Source of the DNA: Hydractinia symbiolongicarpus | Taxonomy: Eukaryota; Cnidaria; Hydrozoa; Anthoathecata; Hydractiniidae | Length of the DNA: 64,000 bases | Direction of reading: 5' to 3' | NCBI RefSeq assembly: GCF_029227915.1 | Contig: NC_079877.1 | Location: forward strand, 19,865,851-19,929,850 | Shown here: positions 11,801 through 21,810 of the stretch, piece after piece | Position numbering within the stretch: position 1 is the stretch's first letter | Layout: every line of letters begins with the position of its first letter | Made by a program: the position numbers and the translations under genes | Notes under the pieces: generated by a model | What the model saw: only the letters and a program-made list of their open reading frames with translations | The model's database searches: none | What the model was told of the DNA's origin: nothing

Positions 11801-11844
11801 TAGAACATATTGTTATGCGACTCGTCAATGCGTATAAGTCATGA
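5839..11844 (+). CDS. MULE transposase with SWIM, AT-hook, two PHD fingers and Ulp1-type protease (11 exons, one nonsense codon)
   Basis: Exons by GT-AG sites and phase: 5839-6095, 6231-6339, 6798-7029, 7237-8571, 8677-8862, 8974-9507, 9616-10466, 10574-10652, 10872-11282, 11371-11403, 11480-11844. They total 4392 nt, exactly 1464 codons. Exons 1-2 hold a FAR1/GCM-type zinc DNA-binding region with a C-terminal HxH. Exon 4 holds the DDE core: D at 7347 (FIDATYK), D at 7533 (MADKD), a C-x2-H, and E near 7875 (NRLES), then a SWIM finger (8190-8240). Exon 5 is an acidic linker. Exon 6 has an AT-hook (RRGRPKG) and a PHD finger (9350-9490). Exon 7 is a C48/Ulp1 domain with H (9993), D (10044), Q (10227) and C (10245) all present. 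Exon 9 has a second PHD-like finger and exon 11 a charged tail. The TAA at 7023-7025 lies in exon 3. The exon 3 donor is the weakest splice call. Confidence 0.75.
6616..6687 (+). tRNA. tRNA-like sequence (probable pseudogene or SINE head) in intron 2 of the MULE gene
   Basis: 72 nt that fold as a cloverleaf. The acceptor stem pairs GAAGGTA with TGCCTTC, the D-arm region reads AGTTTAACGG, and the T-arm is intact (GCGGG TTCAATT CCTGC), matching B-box consensus. The anticodon arm is irregular: the best 5-bp stem has a T-T mismatch and leaves a 6-nt loop, so no anticodon can be assigned. The A-box and its bacterial/organelle-like D-arm are unusual for a nuclear tRNA. Confidence 0.4.
10660..10789 (+). 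mobile_element. Minimal Helitron-like non-autonomous element, 130 bp
   Basis: Starts TCTATATTATAATACC after an A and ends CTAG before a T, as Helitrons do (insertion between A and T). A perfect 7-bp-stem hairpin, CCCGTGG ATTCTT CCACGGG (10759-10778), sits 11 nt from the 3' end. There are no inverted terminal repeats. It shares the GTCTGTCTGTCACG 5' region and the hairpin end with the longer elements at 26516-28426. It lies in intron 8 of the MULE gene. Confidence 0.65.
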
Positions 11845-12160
11845 ACCGGTAACACGACTGATGTATTTTTATTTTTGTTCTAATTAACTTACTTGTGTTG
11901 GTTCAAGAACTTTCATTTTGTAAAAATTCAGAAAGTTTGGTATATGGAGATCTTTATCTTTATATACTGCAATTTTAATAGTACAGTTTTTAGTAGTGTT
12001 TGGTACACTTTACACGTTTTTTTTGTCTCCGTCATGTCGTGGAATAAAACCGGAGTTTTGTTTGCTTTGAGTTTTTTTGTATTTTTGCCACGATTATGTA
12101 CTATATTTACTTTTTGCAAAATAATACCTTTTTGGTGTATTTATCGTGATTTCCGTTATT
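11845..12160. other. 3' flank of the MULE gene
   Basis: Non-coding, T-rich sequence between the stop codon and the right subterminal repeats. It probably carries the 3' UTR; I see no canonical AATAAA close to the stop. Confidence 0.4.
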
Positions 12161-12344
12161 ACTGCCGGCAGACTAATATCTCTCTTTATTCTGCCGGTAG
12201 TTGATTACTGCCGGCAGAATTAATAGCCCCCTTTATTCTGCCGGTAGTTACTGCCGGCAGACTATCTCTCTTTATTCTGCCGGTAGTTGGTTACTGCCGG
12301 CAGAATAAACACCCCTACTTATTCTGCCGGTACCGGCAGAATAT
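12160..12344. repeat. Right terminal repeat array of the MULE
   Basis: Four copies of the palindrome CTGCCGGCAG alternate with three copies of CTGCCGGTAG, most followed by similar short spacers. The array ends in the perfect 20-bp palindrome TTCTGCCGGTACCGGCAGAA (12322-12341). The left end has far fewer copies, so the two ends are asymmetric. Confidence 0.75.
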
Positions 12345-12413
12345 CCACGTCCTTTATAAAAACTGAACTTACCTCAATGTAGGTGTAAAAATGTTGACTA
12401 TTAAAACAATATA

Positions 12414-12947
12414 CCGTAATTCCTCTTTTTAGCCCCCGGGGGGCTTATTAAATTCTGGAGGTTTAGACAGGGGGGCATAATAGAAGGGGGCTAAATAAAT
12501 AATGGAATTTTAAACGCAAAATCTATTTTTCAAATTAATACATAATGTTAACTTCATCTGTTTCATCATCATCTTTGTGTAACAGAAGAAGTTCTGCGTC
12601 TTCTTATCCAACATTTCAACGAGTCACAGAAAATTGGAAGATGGACTTGTTGACTGGAACATACACAGCCCGTTGTAAAATAAAGTACCATAGATATTTT
12701 GCTAACAAAACTTGGGGAGACAAAATTAAAGCTGCAGCATATGGCTATCGTTGTATATGACGTTAAATCAACGAATAATATCGACTTTCTTTTTGACAAC
12801 TTTTACTCTTTTATTTTATTATTTTTTTTTAGGGGGGAGGCGGTCAAAATAAAGGGAGGTGGCTAAATAACTTTTCAAGTTGCTGGAGGGGTGGCTTATT
12901 AGAAGGGAGACTAAATAAAAGGAGGGGGGTACAAAGAGGAATTACGA
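12414..12947. mobile_element. MITE of about 534 bp with G/C-run ends and TA duplication
   Basis: The ends read inward as CCGTAATTCCTCTTT (left) and TCGTAATTCCTCTTT (right) and are flanked by TA on both sides (12412-12413, 12948-12949). Inside each end are C or G runs with TTAAA/TTATTAGAAGGG-type motifs. TA duplication suggests the Tc1/mariner superfamily or a similar one. The short frame inside has no recognisable domain. Confidence 0.55.
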
Positions 12948-13595
12948 TAAATGAAATTCTCTCATTGACACTCTCAGAAAGCATATTTTTTCAACCTCAC
13001 ATGGCTCATGTAAGGTAAAAGTATCCAAGGTGCAGCAACAATAACGTGGTAGCTTTTTTCCCCAAGCTTGTATATTAGCCCAGCTTAGTGCCGAAAAACT
13101 GCCATTATAGTTGCGGAAAAAAATAACAATCTGCTCAGTACCCCAACAGAAACCGCTTCTGGGGAGGTTGGTGCCTAATAATCTGTCCAGTGACTTTTTC
13201 ATAATGGCTATCTCGCAGTTCTTTTCTACCCCTTGCGAAAGAAGAAGATAGGGTCAGTGCAGTGTTTTGCTTATCTGGAATTATCTTTGAGAATACAATT
13301 ATTTAGTTACGTTATGTCAGTAAAAGATTAAAGAAAAACTTACCTTAGCTACTCTATAGCTCCATTTTTGATAAATATTCTTTTATAAGTATTTCATGCA
13401 TGTTTGTTGGCTGCTCATATACGTAAGAGTCCGCTGAGGTTTCTTTTCTTTTCGAATCATAAGAAGATCTGAAGTCTTTGAGGGCAATAAATAAAAGAGA
13501 ATTTTTTAGTCACAGATAAAAAGAAAAAAATGTAAAAACATGATTGTGTAGCAATAAACAGCTATTGTACTTTAGGTACTTCATGTCTCTTTTAG
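12948..13595 (+). other. Upstream region of RPL8
   Basis: No gene seen. A consensus splice acceptor (CTCTTTTAG) directly abuts the RPL8 start codon at 13596, so at least one 5'-UTR exon should lie upstream, probably in this stretch. I could not place it or the promoter with confidence. Confidence 0.4.
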
Positions 13596-16500
13596 ATGGG
13601 GCGAGTCATCAGAGGACAACGTAAGGGTGCCGGTAGCATTTTCAAATCTCATACAAAGAAGAGAAAAGGAGCTGCAAAATTACGAGCTCTTGACTATGCG
13701 GAAAGAAATGGTTACATTAAAGGTGTTATAAAAGACATAATTCATGATCCAGGAAGGGGTGCTCCATTGGCAGTTGTCGTGTTTCGGGACCCATATAAAT
13801 TTAAATTAAACAAAGAGTTATTTATTGCAACAGAGGGAATGCATACCGGACAATTTGTATATTGTGGAAAAAAAGGTAACTATAATTATAGCTAGTGTGT
13901 GCCATCCTTATTAACGAGGGTGCCGATAAGCCGCATACGCCGTAAAAAGTGCGGACATTTTGGGCGAGTTCTGCGTTTTAAAAGAAATTCAGGTATTTGC
14001 CCGAAAAATACTGCATAGTCGGGACTATGCGGTTTTTTTCGGGCAAACAATGCCCGAAAAAAAAAAGATTTACCATAAATGACTCAAAGAATTATTTAAA
14101 AAAGTATAAAAATTAAAATGAACTAACTATATGGTAGCTAAGTTTTTAAAAGAACTGTTTTTATGGCTTTTGATAAGATTTACTTGATAAATAACTTTTA
14201 TATAAACTTTATCACCTCCTTTCTCTTCAAGCGCGTTCTTACAACTGTCGTCCGCCATGTTTATGTTACAAGGTGTTGCATTTCGAGAATGTTCCAGGCG
14301 TGTTCGGGAAAGTGCGGGTGGTTTCGGCGGCCAACCGTCAATTTCATTTGAAAAGTCGTCACCCTCTTCCTTATTACGGGAGTTTAACAAAAGTCTCTAG
14401 CGAGGATCTACAGTACAGTCCAGATGTAAGCGTACGCGTACGCTCAACTTGCAAAAATAATTGCTTTCATTAAAAAAAACTAGGATAGCGAGTTCCTTTC
14501 AAATTGCGTCAAAATAATTGCTTCGTGTTAAAAACAAAAGCATAGCAAAAAACATTGTTTAAAAACAATACTCTGCCCTAGAATAAATTAAACGCGAAGG
14601 CCATTGAATTTTTAAATTTTTTAACAACGAAACTAATTATAGTAACGCGATTTTAATCTTGATTTATTTAAAAAACACAAGCTCTTTTAAAAAACAACAA
14701 ATCCAATGATCTAAATATTTTAAAGGAAACTAATGCTACTTTTAAAACTTTTAGTAATATTTCTTTATGGTCGAAACATACTTTTTAACATGCAAAACTT
14801 TTAAAAGTTCTTTTTATGAAAAGCAACGTTTAGCAACGCAAACGGAAAAACCCTATGTTCGGGACTTTTCCCTTTGCGATAAGATTTCGAAAACAAATTA
14901 GATTTTAATACTGAAGAAAGAAAAAATCTAAAAATATAACTTTTGACATTTTATAGTATCATGCTACATTTTATTGTTAAAAACATTGTCTTTGTTTTTT
15001 CTAGCGCGCAACAGCTCTATCTCTTAAAAGATTTAAACAATGAATCTGGCTGTCTATTTAGTTTTCGCGCAAAAAATGCGATCTAAAAAAGCTTTTCTAT
15101 AGCGGTTTTTCGTTTTTAAACTTTTAGCGATCTAAAAAAACATTTCTATCACCGTTTTTTGTTTTTAAACTTTTTAAATGCGATCTAAAACAACATTTCT
15201 ATCGCCGTTTTTCGTTTTTAAACTTTTAGAATGCAATCTAAAAAAGCTTTTCTATAGCGGTTTTTCGTTTTTAAACTTTCAAAATGCGATCTAAAAAAAC
15301 ATTTCTATTACCGTTTTTCGTTTTTAAACTTTTAAAATGCGATCTAAAAAAAACATTTCTATCGCCGTTTTTTGATTTTAAACTTTTAAAATGCGATCTG
15401 AAAAAACATTTCTATCACCGTTTTTCGTTTTTAAACTTCTAAAATGTGATCTAAAAAAGCTTTTCTATCAAAATTAAAGTTTCAATCTTTGTTAAAATAT
15501 AATAATTTCTATCGCTTAAAAGCTTTATTTAACCCGCGCAACCAACAATGCCTTCTCGCTAGTTTATTTAGTTTCTATGCAAAACTGTTGTTTAATAAAT
15601 ATATTAAACAATGGTTCTTCGTGTCACATTGATAGAGTTGATAACATATGCAATATGCTATTGGGAATAGTTATGTTAACACTATTTGACAATAGTTACG
15701 CGCAGTTATAATAGCTATTTTTTCTTCAATAATCTTTTGTTTATTACATCATCATCATCATTCTCGGCTTAACGTCCGTTTTCCATGCTAGCATGGGTTG
15801 GACGGGGTATATTAATGACCCTCTTCCAATCTGATCTAGACTGTGTTAATTCCAAACTCAACTTCCTCTGTATCAAGTCTGTCCTTATAACCTCCTGCCA
15901 AGTCTTTCTCGGTCTGCCTCTGGGCTTTGCCCCAGGAACTATCAAGTCTCTACACTTTCTTACCCAATTATCCTCCATTCTTTCCAAGTGCCCCAGCCAT
16001 TTCAATCTTCTTATCTGAATAACATCTTTAATTCTACGGATACTTAGCGTTACACATACACCTAACCATTCTCATATCATTCCTTTCTAAACGGTGAAGA
16101 TCTTCCTGCTTCACTGCCCATGTCTCCTTACCGTACAACATAACACTTACACAGGCCTCATACAACCTGCCTCAATTGACAAGACTCTGCTAGTCAACAA
16201 AGGAAGTAACTCTCTGAACTTTTTCCAAGCAGAACCTATCCTGCAAGTAACACTTCTTCCAACACCCCCTTCACTGCCCAACATATCACCTAAGTAACAG
16301 AAGTTCTCAACTATCTCTAACGAGCCACTGTTGTACATAATTAAAGCTGGAAATACTTCATTCTCTATAATCTCACCTTTGCAACGCTTGCATACAAACT
16401 GAATGTCAGCTCTTAACCTTCCACCAATACTACTGTACTTCTTATGTACCCAATGCTTCCAACTCTGACAAAAAATTGAGTTACTACCAACCCCTTTCCT

Positions 16501-19500
16501 GCAAACTCCACAAGGCCACTTTCCAACTACAAGATCACACTGGCTGCAATGCTACTAATCATGACTTTAGACTTTGCTGTGTTCACCCTTAGCCCTTTCT
16601 CTTCTAGTCTTTTCTTCCACTTCTCAAACTTTTCAACTAATTGTTCCATCGACTCTGCTATAAGAACCAAATCATCTGCATACAATAACTCTGATGGACA
16701 ACCTGTTCTGAACTTCATCGACAGCGCTTCTAAGACTAGAACAAACAGCAAAGGACTATAAGTACAGAACCTTCTTGTACACCAACATTTACACTAAATT
16801 CATCACGAAGTGAATCGTTTACCCTGACACGACTTCTAGCATTGCTGTACATAGACTGTACCATTGTAACTAGCCACTCATCCACACCTAATTTTCTCAT
16901 AGCCCACCAAATAACTTTATGTGGCACTCTATCAAAAGCTTTCTCTAAATCTACAAAGGCAAAATAGAGATTCTTTCTCTTTCCTAAATACTTTTCCTGA
17001 AGCCTTCTGAGTAAAAATATTGCATCTGTAGTGCCACACCCTGGAACAAAACCAAACTGCATCTTATCTATATCAATTCTTTCTCTAAGCAACATATCAA
17101 TCACTCTTTCAATAACTTTCATTACTTGATCAACCTACTTCAAACCTCTATAGTTACCTCTTTCTAATGCATCACCCTTGCCCTTGAAACAATTCACTAT
17201 TACACTCAACTGCCACTCACTCGGAGTAGCACCATCCTTTATAATCTGATTAGCAAGAGTTGTAATAAGCTCAACTCCAATATTTCCAGATGCTTTTACC
17301 ATCTTTGCAACAATACCTGATGCTGGTTTATATATTTATAATTGTTTTTCGGAGAAATAAAGTTAAAAAATAACTTAAACAAAATAAGTAAAAAATAAAA
17401 ATAATCTTTGATAGTAACGAAATATTATTTTAGTAAGGGATTTTATGATCCATCCTTAGCATTGAAATGTTGAATATCGTTATTAGCCACGCTTCAACTT
17501 TCCGTAATGTATTTTACATTAAATATTGTTTGTCCCACATGTAGTTACAAAGTTTAATTAATGACTTACTCACAATTTTTCGCAGGCCTATCAATAAGGG
17601 GAGAGCAATTGCTCTTGCTCACGCAAAGGCTCTCCCAATTCTAAGAAATGAGAAACTAGCTGAGCCATTAATTGCTCCCCCAATTCCAAAAAAAGTTTTT
17701 CTGGCTGAGCAATATCAATTCATCTCACATGGAAATCAATGTTCTCTTTCTTATAATTAAAGTAAAAAAGAACCAAAATATATAAAAAAAAAATTAAAAA
17801 AAATAGATAAAAAGACTTTGTGATAAAATATGCGTTTACAATCTTATTCTATTTATTCAGATTGCTCGCCAAGTATAAATTATTGTAACCTTGGGGGAGC
17901 GATTTATTGCTCTGGTGTTATTTTCTTATTGATAGGCCTGTTTTCGTACCATGTGAACTTTGTTGGAACTTGGTCTTCGCATGTTTCTTATGCCAAAACA
18001 AACTAGCTAAGGTAATATACATCCTAAAGCAACAAACCTAAAAAGGCGGTTGGCCTTTAAATATGCAATTTAGGAGAAAGTAAATACATAGTTTTTATAA
18101 ACACGAACTGCTGCACTAAGAAACATCCAGAGCACACAAAATACGAATACTTGGTAAATAGATAGTTAAGAATACATATGAACGGGGAGCCAACTCCTTA
18201 ACTTTTGTTTTACCTACGAATATCAGTTTTTTTCCTCTTCTCTTCAGCCCTACAACAACATATCTGGTTCTCCAACATTGGCTCAGGTTGTTTTAAAACT
18301 CTGTATGTGCCTAGTTTCAATCTCTGCCCAGGTTTATACTTCGATGGGTACAGAAAGTACCTAGATGTTTATTTAAGAATTGGTACCAAAAATAAATTAG
18401 AATATTTCCCGTGAAATTGCGCAATTTTTTATCAATGGGAATTGTCGCGACTTGAAGTGCCTACTATAAGTTAGTTTTGTGAAGCTTATTTCATAATAAA
18501 ATAGATATAATGCTTGGTGACTTCTCTCAGATGTAGTTGGTAAATGCTTTAAATATCGGCATGTACCTTTTTCTATTGCTAAAAACAGGCGAGACATTAG
18601 GAAAACATCAAATATCTTTGTACATTTTGGTTAGCTATTGTGTCTAGTTTCATAATCATAGCATTTATCGCTTTATTTATTTAAAAAGTCTCAAAAGTGC
18701 AAGTATATATTTTGATCATCAACCTTTCATCTTGTATTTACTTTTTTCAATCATCCAGTTTATGCTCAGCGCATGTAAAACCACCAGCGTTTTCTTGTTC
18801 TTTTTTATTTTAGTGGCACCTAGTACAGATAACTGTAACAATATACCTTCGAAAGTCTGTTTTTTTTAGAAAAAATCTTATTGGTTCAAGAATAACAGAT
18901 TTTTGTGCAAATTTAGCTGAAACAGTCCAAAGGATATGGTTTTTATGACATTTCTCGCGATTGCATCATTAGTTTTTTCTGATGTTTTGCACGAAAATAA
19001 GGAACACCCTAAAATGTGACAAGTCAGTTTTCTGAAAAAAAATCTTATCGCTCAGAAATGGCAGATTTATGCGCAAAGTGAGCAAACGATTCAATCATTA
19101 GTTTATTCTGATTTTTTACACAAAGATAGAATAATTGACTCTCAAATTTGACGAAGTGGATTTGTGGGCAAAATGAGTCAAATCGGTTCAAACGAACTTT
19201 TCCAATGGATTGAATTATTTTTTTTTTTTTTTTTTTTTTTTTTGGTGTTTCAAACGTCTACAATTTACCCAAAATACCACTGCGTAAAGTCTATTTACTT
19301 CAGTTTTCAAACGAATTTGAACATTCTATTTGTCGTTTCTGGTATTTCACATATAAAAAATGGCTTAAAAGTGGTTTTCCTCAATTTTATTATGGTTATA
19401 AGACATGTCAAAATTTAACCACATAATTCTCCATGATATTGTGTGTATTTCAAATTTTTACTACATCGTAACAGACATTGTTTATTTTTCTATTCGTCAT

Positions 19501-20255
19501 CATTTCAAAGAGATCTAGGGAGTAGTTAGGAAAAATAGCCAATATTTAAGGTTGAGATGTTATGAGACTATTGTCCTATTTTAAAAAATTGCCTGAAATG
19601 TTTTATCGTTTACACCACAGTTTACATATTGTTCCATTTTTTTTAATCAGCTACTTTACAAATTGGGAATATCTTACCAGTTGGTGCTATGCCTGAAGGA
19701 ACTATCATATGTAATATCGAGGAAAAATCTGGTGATCGTGGTAAATTAGCCCGTGCATCTGGCGATTATGCAACTGTTGTTTCACATAACAGAGACACTA
19801 GAGTTACAAGGATAAAGCTTCCATCTGGCATAAAAAAAGCAGTTCCTTCTTTTAACCGAGCCAGTGTTGGCATTGTTGCTGGCGGTGGACGTATTGACAA
19901 ACCATTATTAAAAGCAGGTCGTGCATATCACAAATACAAAGTTAAGCGCAATTGCTGGCCTAAAGTTCGTGGTGTTGCTATGAACGTAAGTCGTCCTCCG
20001 CACAGTCTGATAAAGTGTTTTATACTTTCAAAAATAAAGAAACTAAATTCAACATAAATTTATTTTATAAATTATTTTTTATAAATTTTTCAGCCTGTTG
20101 AGCATCCTCATGGTGGTGGTAATCATCAACATATTGGTTTCCCTTCAACAGTTAGACGTGATACCTCAGCTGGTCGTAAAGTTGGTCTCATCGCTGCTCG
20201 GCGTACCGGTAGGATTCGAGGTACTGCTAAAGTCAGAGATACTGAAAAAGATTAG
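13596..20255 (+). CDS. RPL8: 60S ribosomal protein L8 (uL2), three coding exons
   Basis: Exons 13596-13875, 19651-19985 and 20094-20255 join in phase to 777 nt, 258 residues plus a stop, close to the animal length of about 257. The N-terminus [14 protein letters not shown], the motif [10 protein letters not shown], the central [10 protein letters not shown] and the C-terminal GGGNHQHIG with its conserved histidine loop are diagnostic of uL2, which supports the peptidyl-transferase centre of the large ribosomal subunit. The first intron (5.8 kb) is full of repeats; the second is 108 bp. Overlapping AATAAA signals start at 20290. The tandem duplication breakpoint (19281) lies in intron 1, so this first copy keeps all three coding exons and should be the functional one. 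Confidence 0.95.
13905..14095 (-). repeat. Dispersed repeat with strong hairpin in RPL8 intron 1
   Basis: Inverted copy of the family at 3826-3950, beginning ACGAGGGTGCCG. It contains a 48-bp near-palindrome (13998-14045) whose arms TGCCCGAAAAA..TACTGCATAGTC and GACTATGCGG..TTTTTTTCGGGCA pair almost completely around a 2-nt centre. Confidence 0.5.
14163..14470 (-). repeat. Transposon 5'-end-like repeat with a first-exon-like frame (related to 1735-1925)
   Basis: On the minus strand an ATG opens a short frame starting [15 protein letters not shown] that runs to a GT donor-like site. Both this frame and its flanks are similar to 1735-1870. The block CAGTACAGTCCAGATGTAAG (about 14411) occurs in the opposite relative orientation in the other copy, as a terminal inverted repeat would. 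Confidence 0.4.
14471..15075. other. AT-rich part of RPL8 intron 1
   Basis: No gene, RNA or element recognised. Confidence 0.45.
15076..15470 (+). repeat. Minisatellite, about seven units of 50-58 bp
   Basis: The unit contains GCGATCTAAAAAA, then CATTTCTAT or GCTTTTCTAT, then CCGTTTTTCGTTTTTAAACT. Units vary in length and differ by a few substitutions; two alternating subtypes (AGCTTTTCTATAGCGG and ACATTTCTATCACCG) can be told apart. Confidence 0.8.
15748..17335 (-). mobile_element. 5'-truncated non-LTR (LINE) retrotransposon fragment, frameshifted
   Basis: Minus-strand pieces encode a reverse transcriptase. The finger/palm region at 16736-17122 has [12 protein letters not shown] and [11 protein letters not shown]; the catalytic [11 protein letters not shown] is at 16527-16751. 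Thumb and C-terminal parts follow at 16147-16338 and 15769-16005 ([14 protein letters not shown]). The frames are separated by shifts and stops. The 3' end carries an (ATG)n-type tail (15750-15760), as in RTE/L2-like elements. The endonuclease domain is absent, so it is a dead fragment. The clade is uncertain. Confidence 0.8.
17336..17582. other. Unannotated part of RPL8 intron 1
   Basis: AT-rich, nothing recognised. Confidence 0.4.
17583..17940. mobile_element. MITE of 358 bp with 16-bp inverted repeats
   Basis: The ends CAGGCCTATCAATAAG (17583-17598) and CTTATTGATAGGCCTG (17925-17940) are perfect inverted repeats. TTTTCG flanks both sides, consistent with a 6-bp target duplication. The CAGG-type start is seen in hAT elements, but those make 8-bp duplications, so the superfamily is open. 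There is no coding capacity. Confidence 0.6.
17941..18829. other. Unannotated part of RPL8 intron 1
   Basis: No gene or recognisable element. Short frames here lack coding character. Confidence 0.4.
18830..19180 (+). repeat. Diverged tandem repeat, two to three units
   Basis: Blocks resembling AAAAAATCTTAT, GCAGATTTATGCGCAAA and ATCATTAGTTT(A/T)TTCTGAT recur in order every 130-170 bp with many substitutions. Confidence 0.35.
19216..19242. repeat. Poly-T tract of about 27
   Basis: Uninterrupted T run 38 bp before the duplication breakpoint at 19281. It may be the tail of a minus-strand retroposed sequence, but no body is recognised. Confidence 0.7.
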
Positions 20256-20365
20256 CCGACGTGTCGATAAAGTCCGTTATTTGATGACGAATAAAATAAA
20301 TCCAAAGTTAAAAATGTGTATTTATTAAAGTTAACCTCCTCTCCCAATTTATGATCACCACCTCA

Positions 20366-20950
20366 TTCTACTAGTAGTAGCCAAGGCGAAAAAAGTTGTC
20401 GAGGTGCTGGACCTAGGCCACAGCACAGGCACAAAAGTTCGTAAAGAATTTCTTGTCAAATAAAGCGCACGTATTTCCTGGAAGCATGATGCAAAGGTAT
20501 ATTGAAATATGCATCCTTTATATTTATTTTGCGTTCTGTTGCAACATCTCTTTCTCAGAAGATGCAAACCTTCCATTTTGAAGTGTTTGTAAGGTATAAA
20601 CGATTTAGATGCTTTAAGTTTATGACTGGCCTGTACCCGTCCCCCGATCCTTTTTGGGCACTAGAAACATTGCTTAAAAATTCTCCTTTTTTGCTGCGGA
20701 CAGGTTGAATGGCACCCCCTTTCAGCATAGCTTCCACTTCCTGTGATATCAAATTTGTTTAATATGAATTTATACGAGCCTGATGGGGTTGTACTTTTTG
20801 GAATGGTGCTTTTAGAAAAGGAATTTTTAATCCCGAAACCCATTCTAACATTTCTGGGTCGTTGGTTATTTTCCGCCAGTTTTCCTGAAAATATTGCTGA
20901 CTTGCTGCTATTGGATGTTTTCCAATCTTTTAATACACCAATCCGACATC
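20366..20950 (-). pseudogene. DIRS-like retroelement reverse transcriptase remnant
   Basis: On the minus strand, degraded frames carry motifs of DIRS-type reverse transcriptase: a Trp-rich lead-in with LENWRKIT-like spacing, EVEAMLKGGAI, GYRPVINLKHLN, MEGLHLL, KDAYFNIPLHH, and CGLGPAPRQ. Frames change several times and there are stops (one TGA just after RKYVRF). The catalytic palm box downstream of GLGPAPRQ is missing. The Gypsy element inserted at its upstream edge. It begins about 110 bp downstream of the RPL8 stop codon. Confidence 0.7.
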
Positions 20951-20987
20951 TCCCGGGACCGTGCGAGAAAAAGAGTCTGCAGAATGT

Positions 20988-21141
20988 TGTTATGTCGTAA
21001 AGACATCGACGATGGAGAGGACTTGGGCAGAAGAGGGACGATTTTGATGACACGAGAGTTATGATAGGGAATAGAGAGAAAGAGATAAACAGAGATATAT
21101 TGCAAACACGTTCTTATTTAACCTACTTTCCCGATATTAAA
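20988..21141 (+). repeat. 5' LTR of the Gypsy element (154 bp)
   Basis: Matches the 3' LTR apart from a few substitutions near its start and two small indels (3 bp and 2 bp). This is very short for a Ty3/Gypsy LTR. Confidence 0.8.
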
Positions 21142-21236
21142 CTGGCGACGAGAAGAAGGGAATAACAGACGAAGATTAAATTCGACAAGATTTAATTCTT
21201 ATCTGTGCAGTAATTTTAAATTTTTATGCACTTGCG

Positions 21237-21765
21237 ATGGCTGTTCGAAATCTTAATCTGCCAACCTTTCCAGAGTTTTCCACAGAAGATGTGTCTACAC
21301 TCAGTTCGCGCTGGAAGAAGTATAAACAAAGATTTGAACTTTTGTGTCACGCTATTGGTGTCACAGATGAGTCTCAAAAACTAGCTATGTTGTTGAGTTG
21401 GAGATAGCACGTATGAAATATATGAAAATGTTAAGCCTGAACGTGAAGAAGATATAACATATCCGAATGTCATCGCGGCGTTAGAAAAACACTTCGAACC
21501 ACAAGTAAATAAGAGTTACGAAACATATTTATTTCGCAATGTGATACAACAAGAAGATGAAACGATACATCAGTATTTTATACGATTAAAAGAACAAGCA
21601 GTAAAATGTGACTTTCACGATAAAAATTTGGAAATCAAAAGACAGGTTGAACTTTCTACTACTAACAACAAGTTACGTTTATATAGCTTCAGAAATTCTG
21701 ATAAAACCTTGGAAGAAATACTGGTGACAGGAAAGACTTTAGAAAGCACCATATAGCAAGCATAA
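21237..21765 (+). pseudogene. Gypsy gag, broken
   Basis: Starts at the ATG 21237. The first frame ends at TAG 21405-21407; related sequence continues in another frame from about 21397, so there is a frameshift there. The second frame has a helical capsid-like region rich in charged residues and runs into TAG (21754-21756) and TAA (21763-21765). Beyond these stops the same frame continues into the zinc knuckles of the next entry, so gag and pol were probably one frame. Confidence 0.7.
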
Positions 21766-21810
21766 ATTCTTCAAAAAGCACAGGCGAACGATACAGAGCG
21801 AATCAATGAA

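Larger units (their letters stand above)
5704..12344 (+). mobile_element. Mutator-like (MULE) DNA transposon, 6.6 kb, with transposase-PHD-Ulp1 gene
   Basis: The outer ends are matching inverted repeats reading ATATTCTGCCGGTACCGGC from each side, followed by subterminal palindromes of the CTGCCGGCAG type. The only gene (5839-11844) encodes a MULE transposase fused to accessory domains. I found no convincing 8-11 bp target duplication just outside the ends, so the exact limits are uncertain or the duplication has decayed. A 130-bp Helitron-like element and a tRNA-like sequence lie in its introns. One in-frame TAA (7023-7025) suggests this copy no longer makes a full protein. Confidence 0.75.

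Noticed and set aside
12160-12344. Regularly spaced short palindromes that could suggest a CRISPR array
   Set aside because: Spacers are short and similar to one another, the setting is eukaryotic, and the repeats match the transposon's other end.
15076-15470. Tandem repeats as a CRISPR-like array
   Set aside because: Whole units are repeated with no unique spacers; an ordinary minisatellite.
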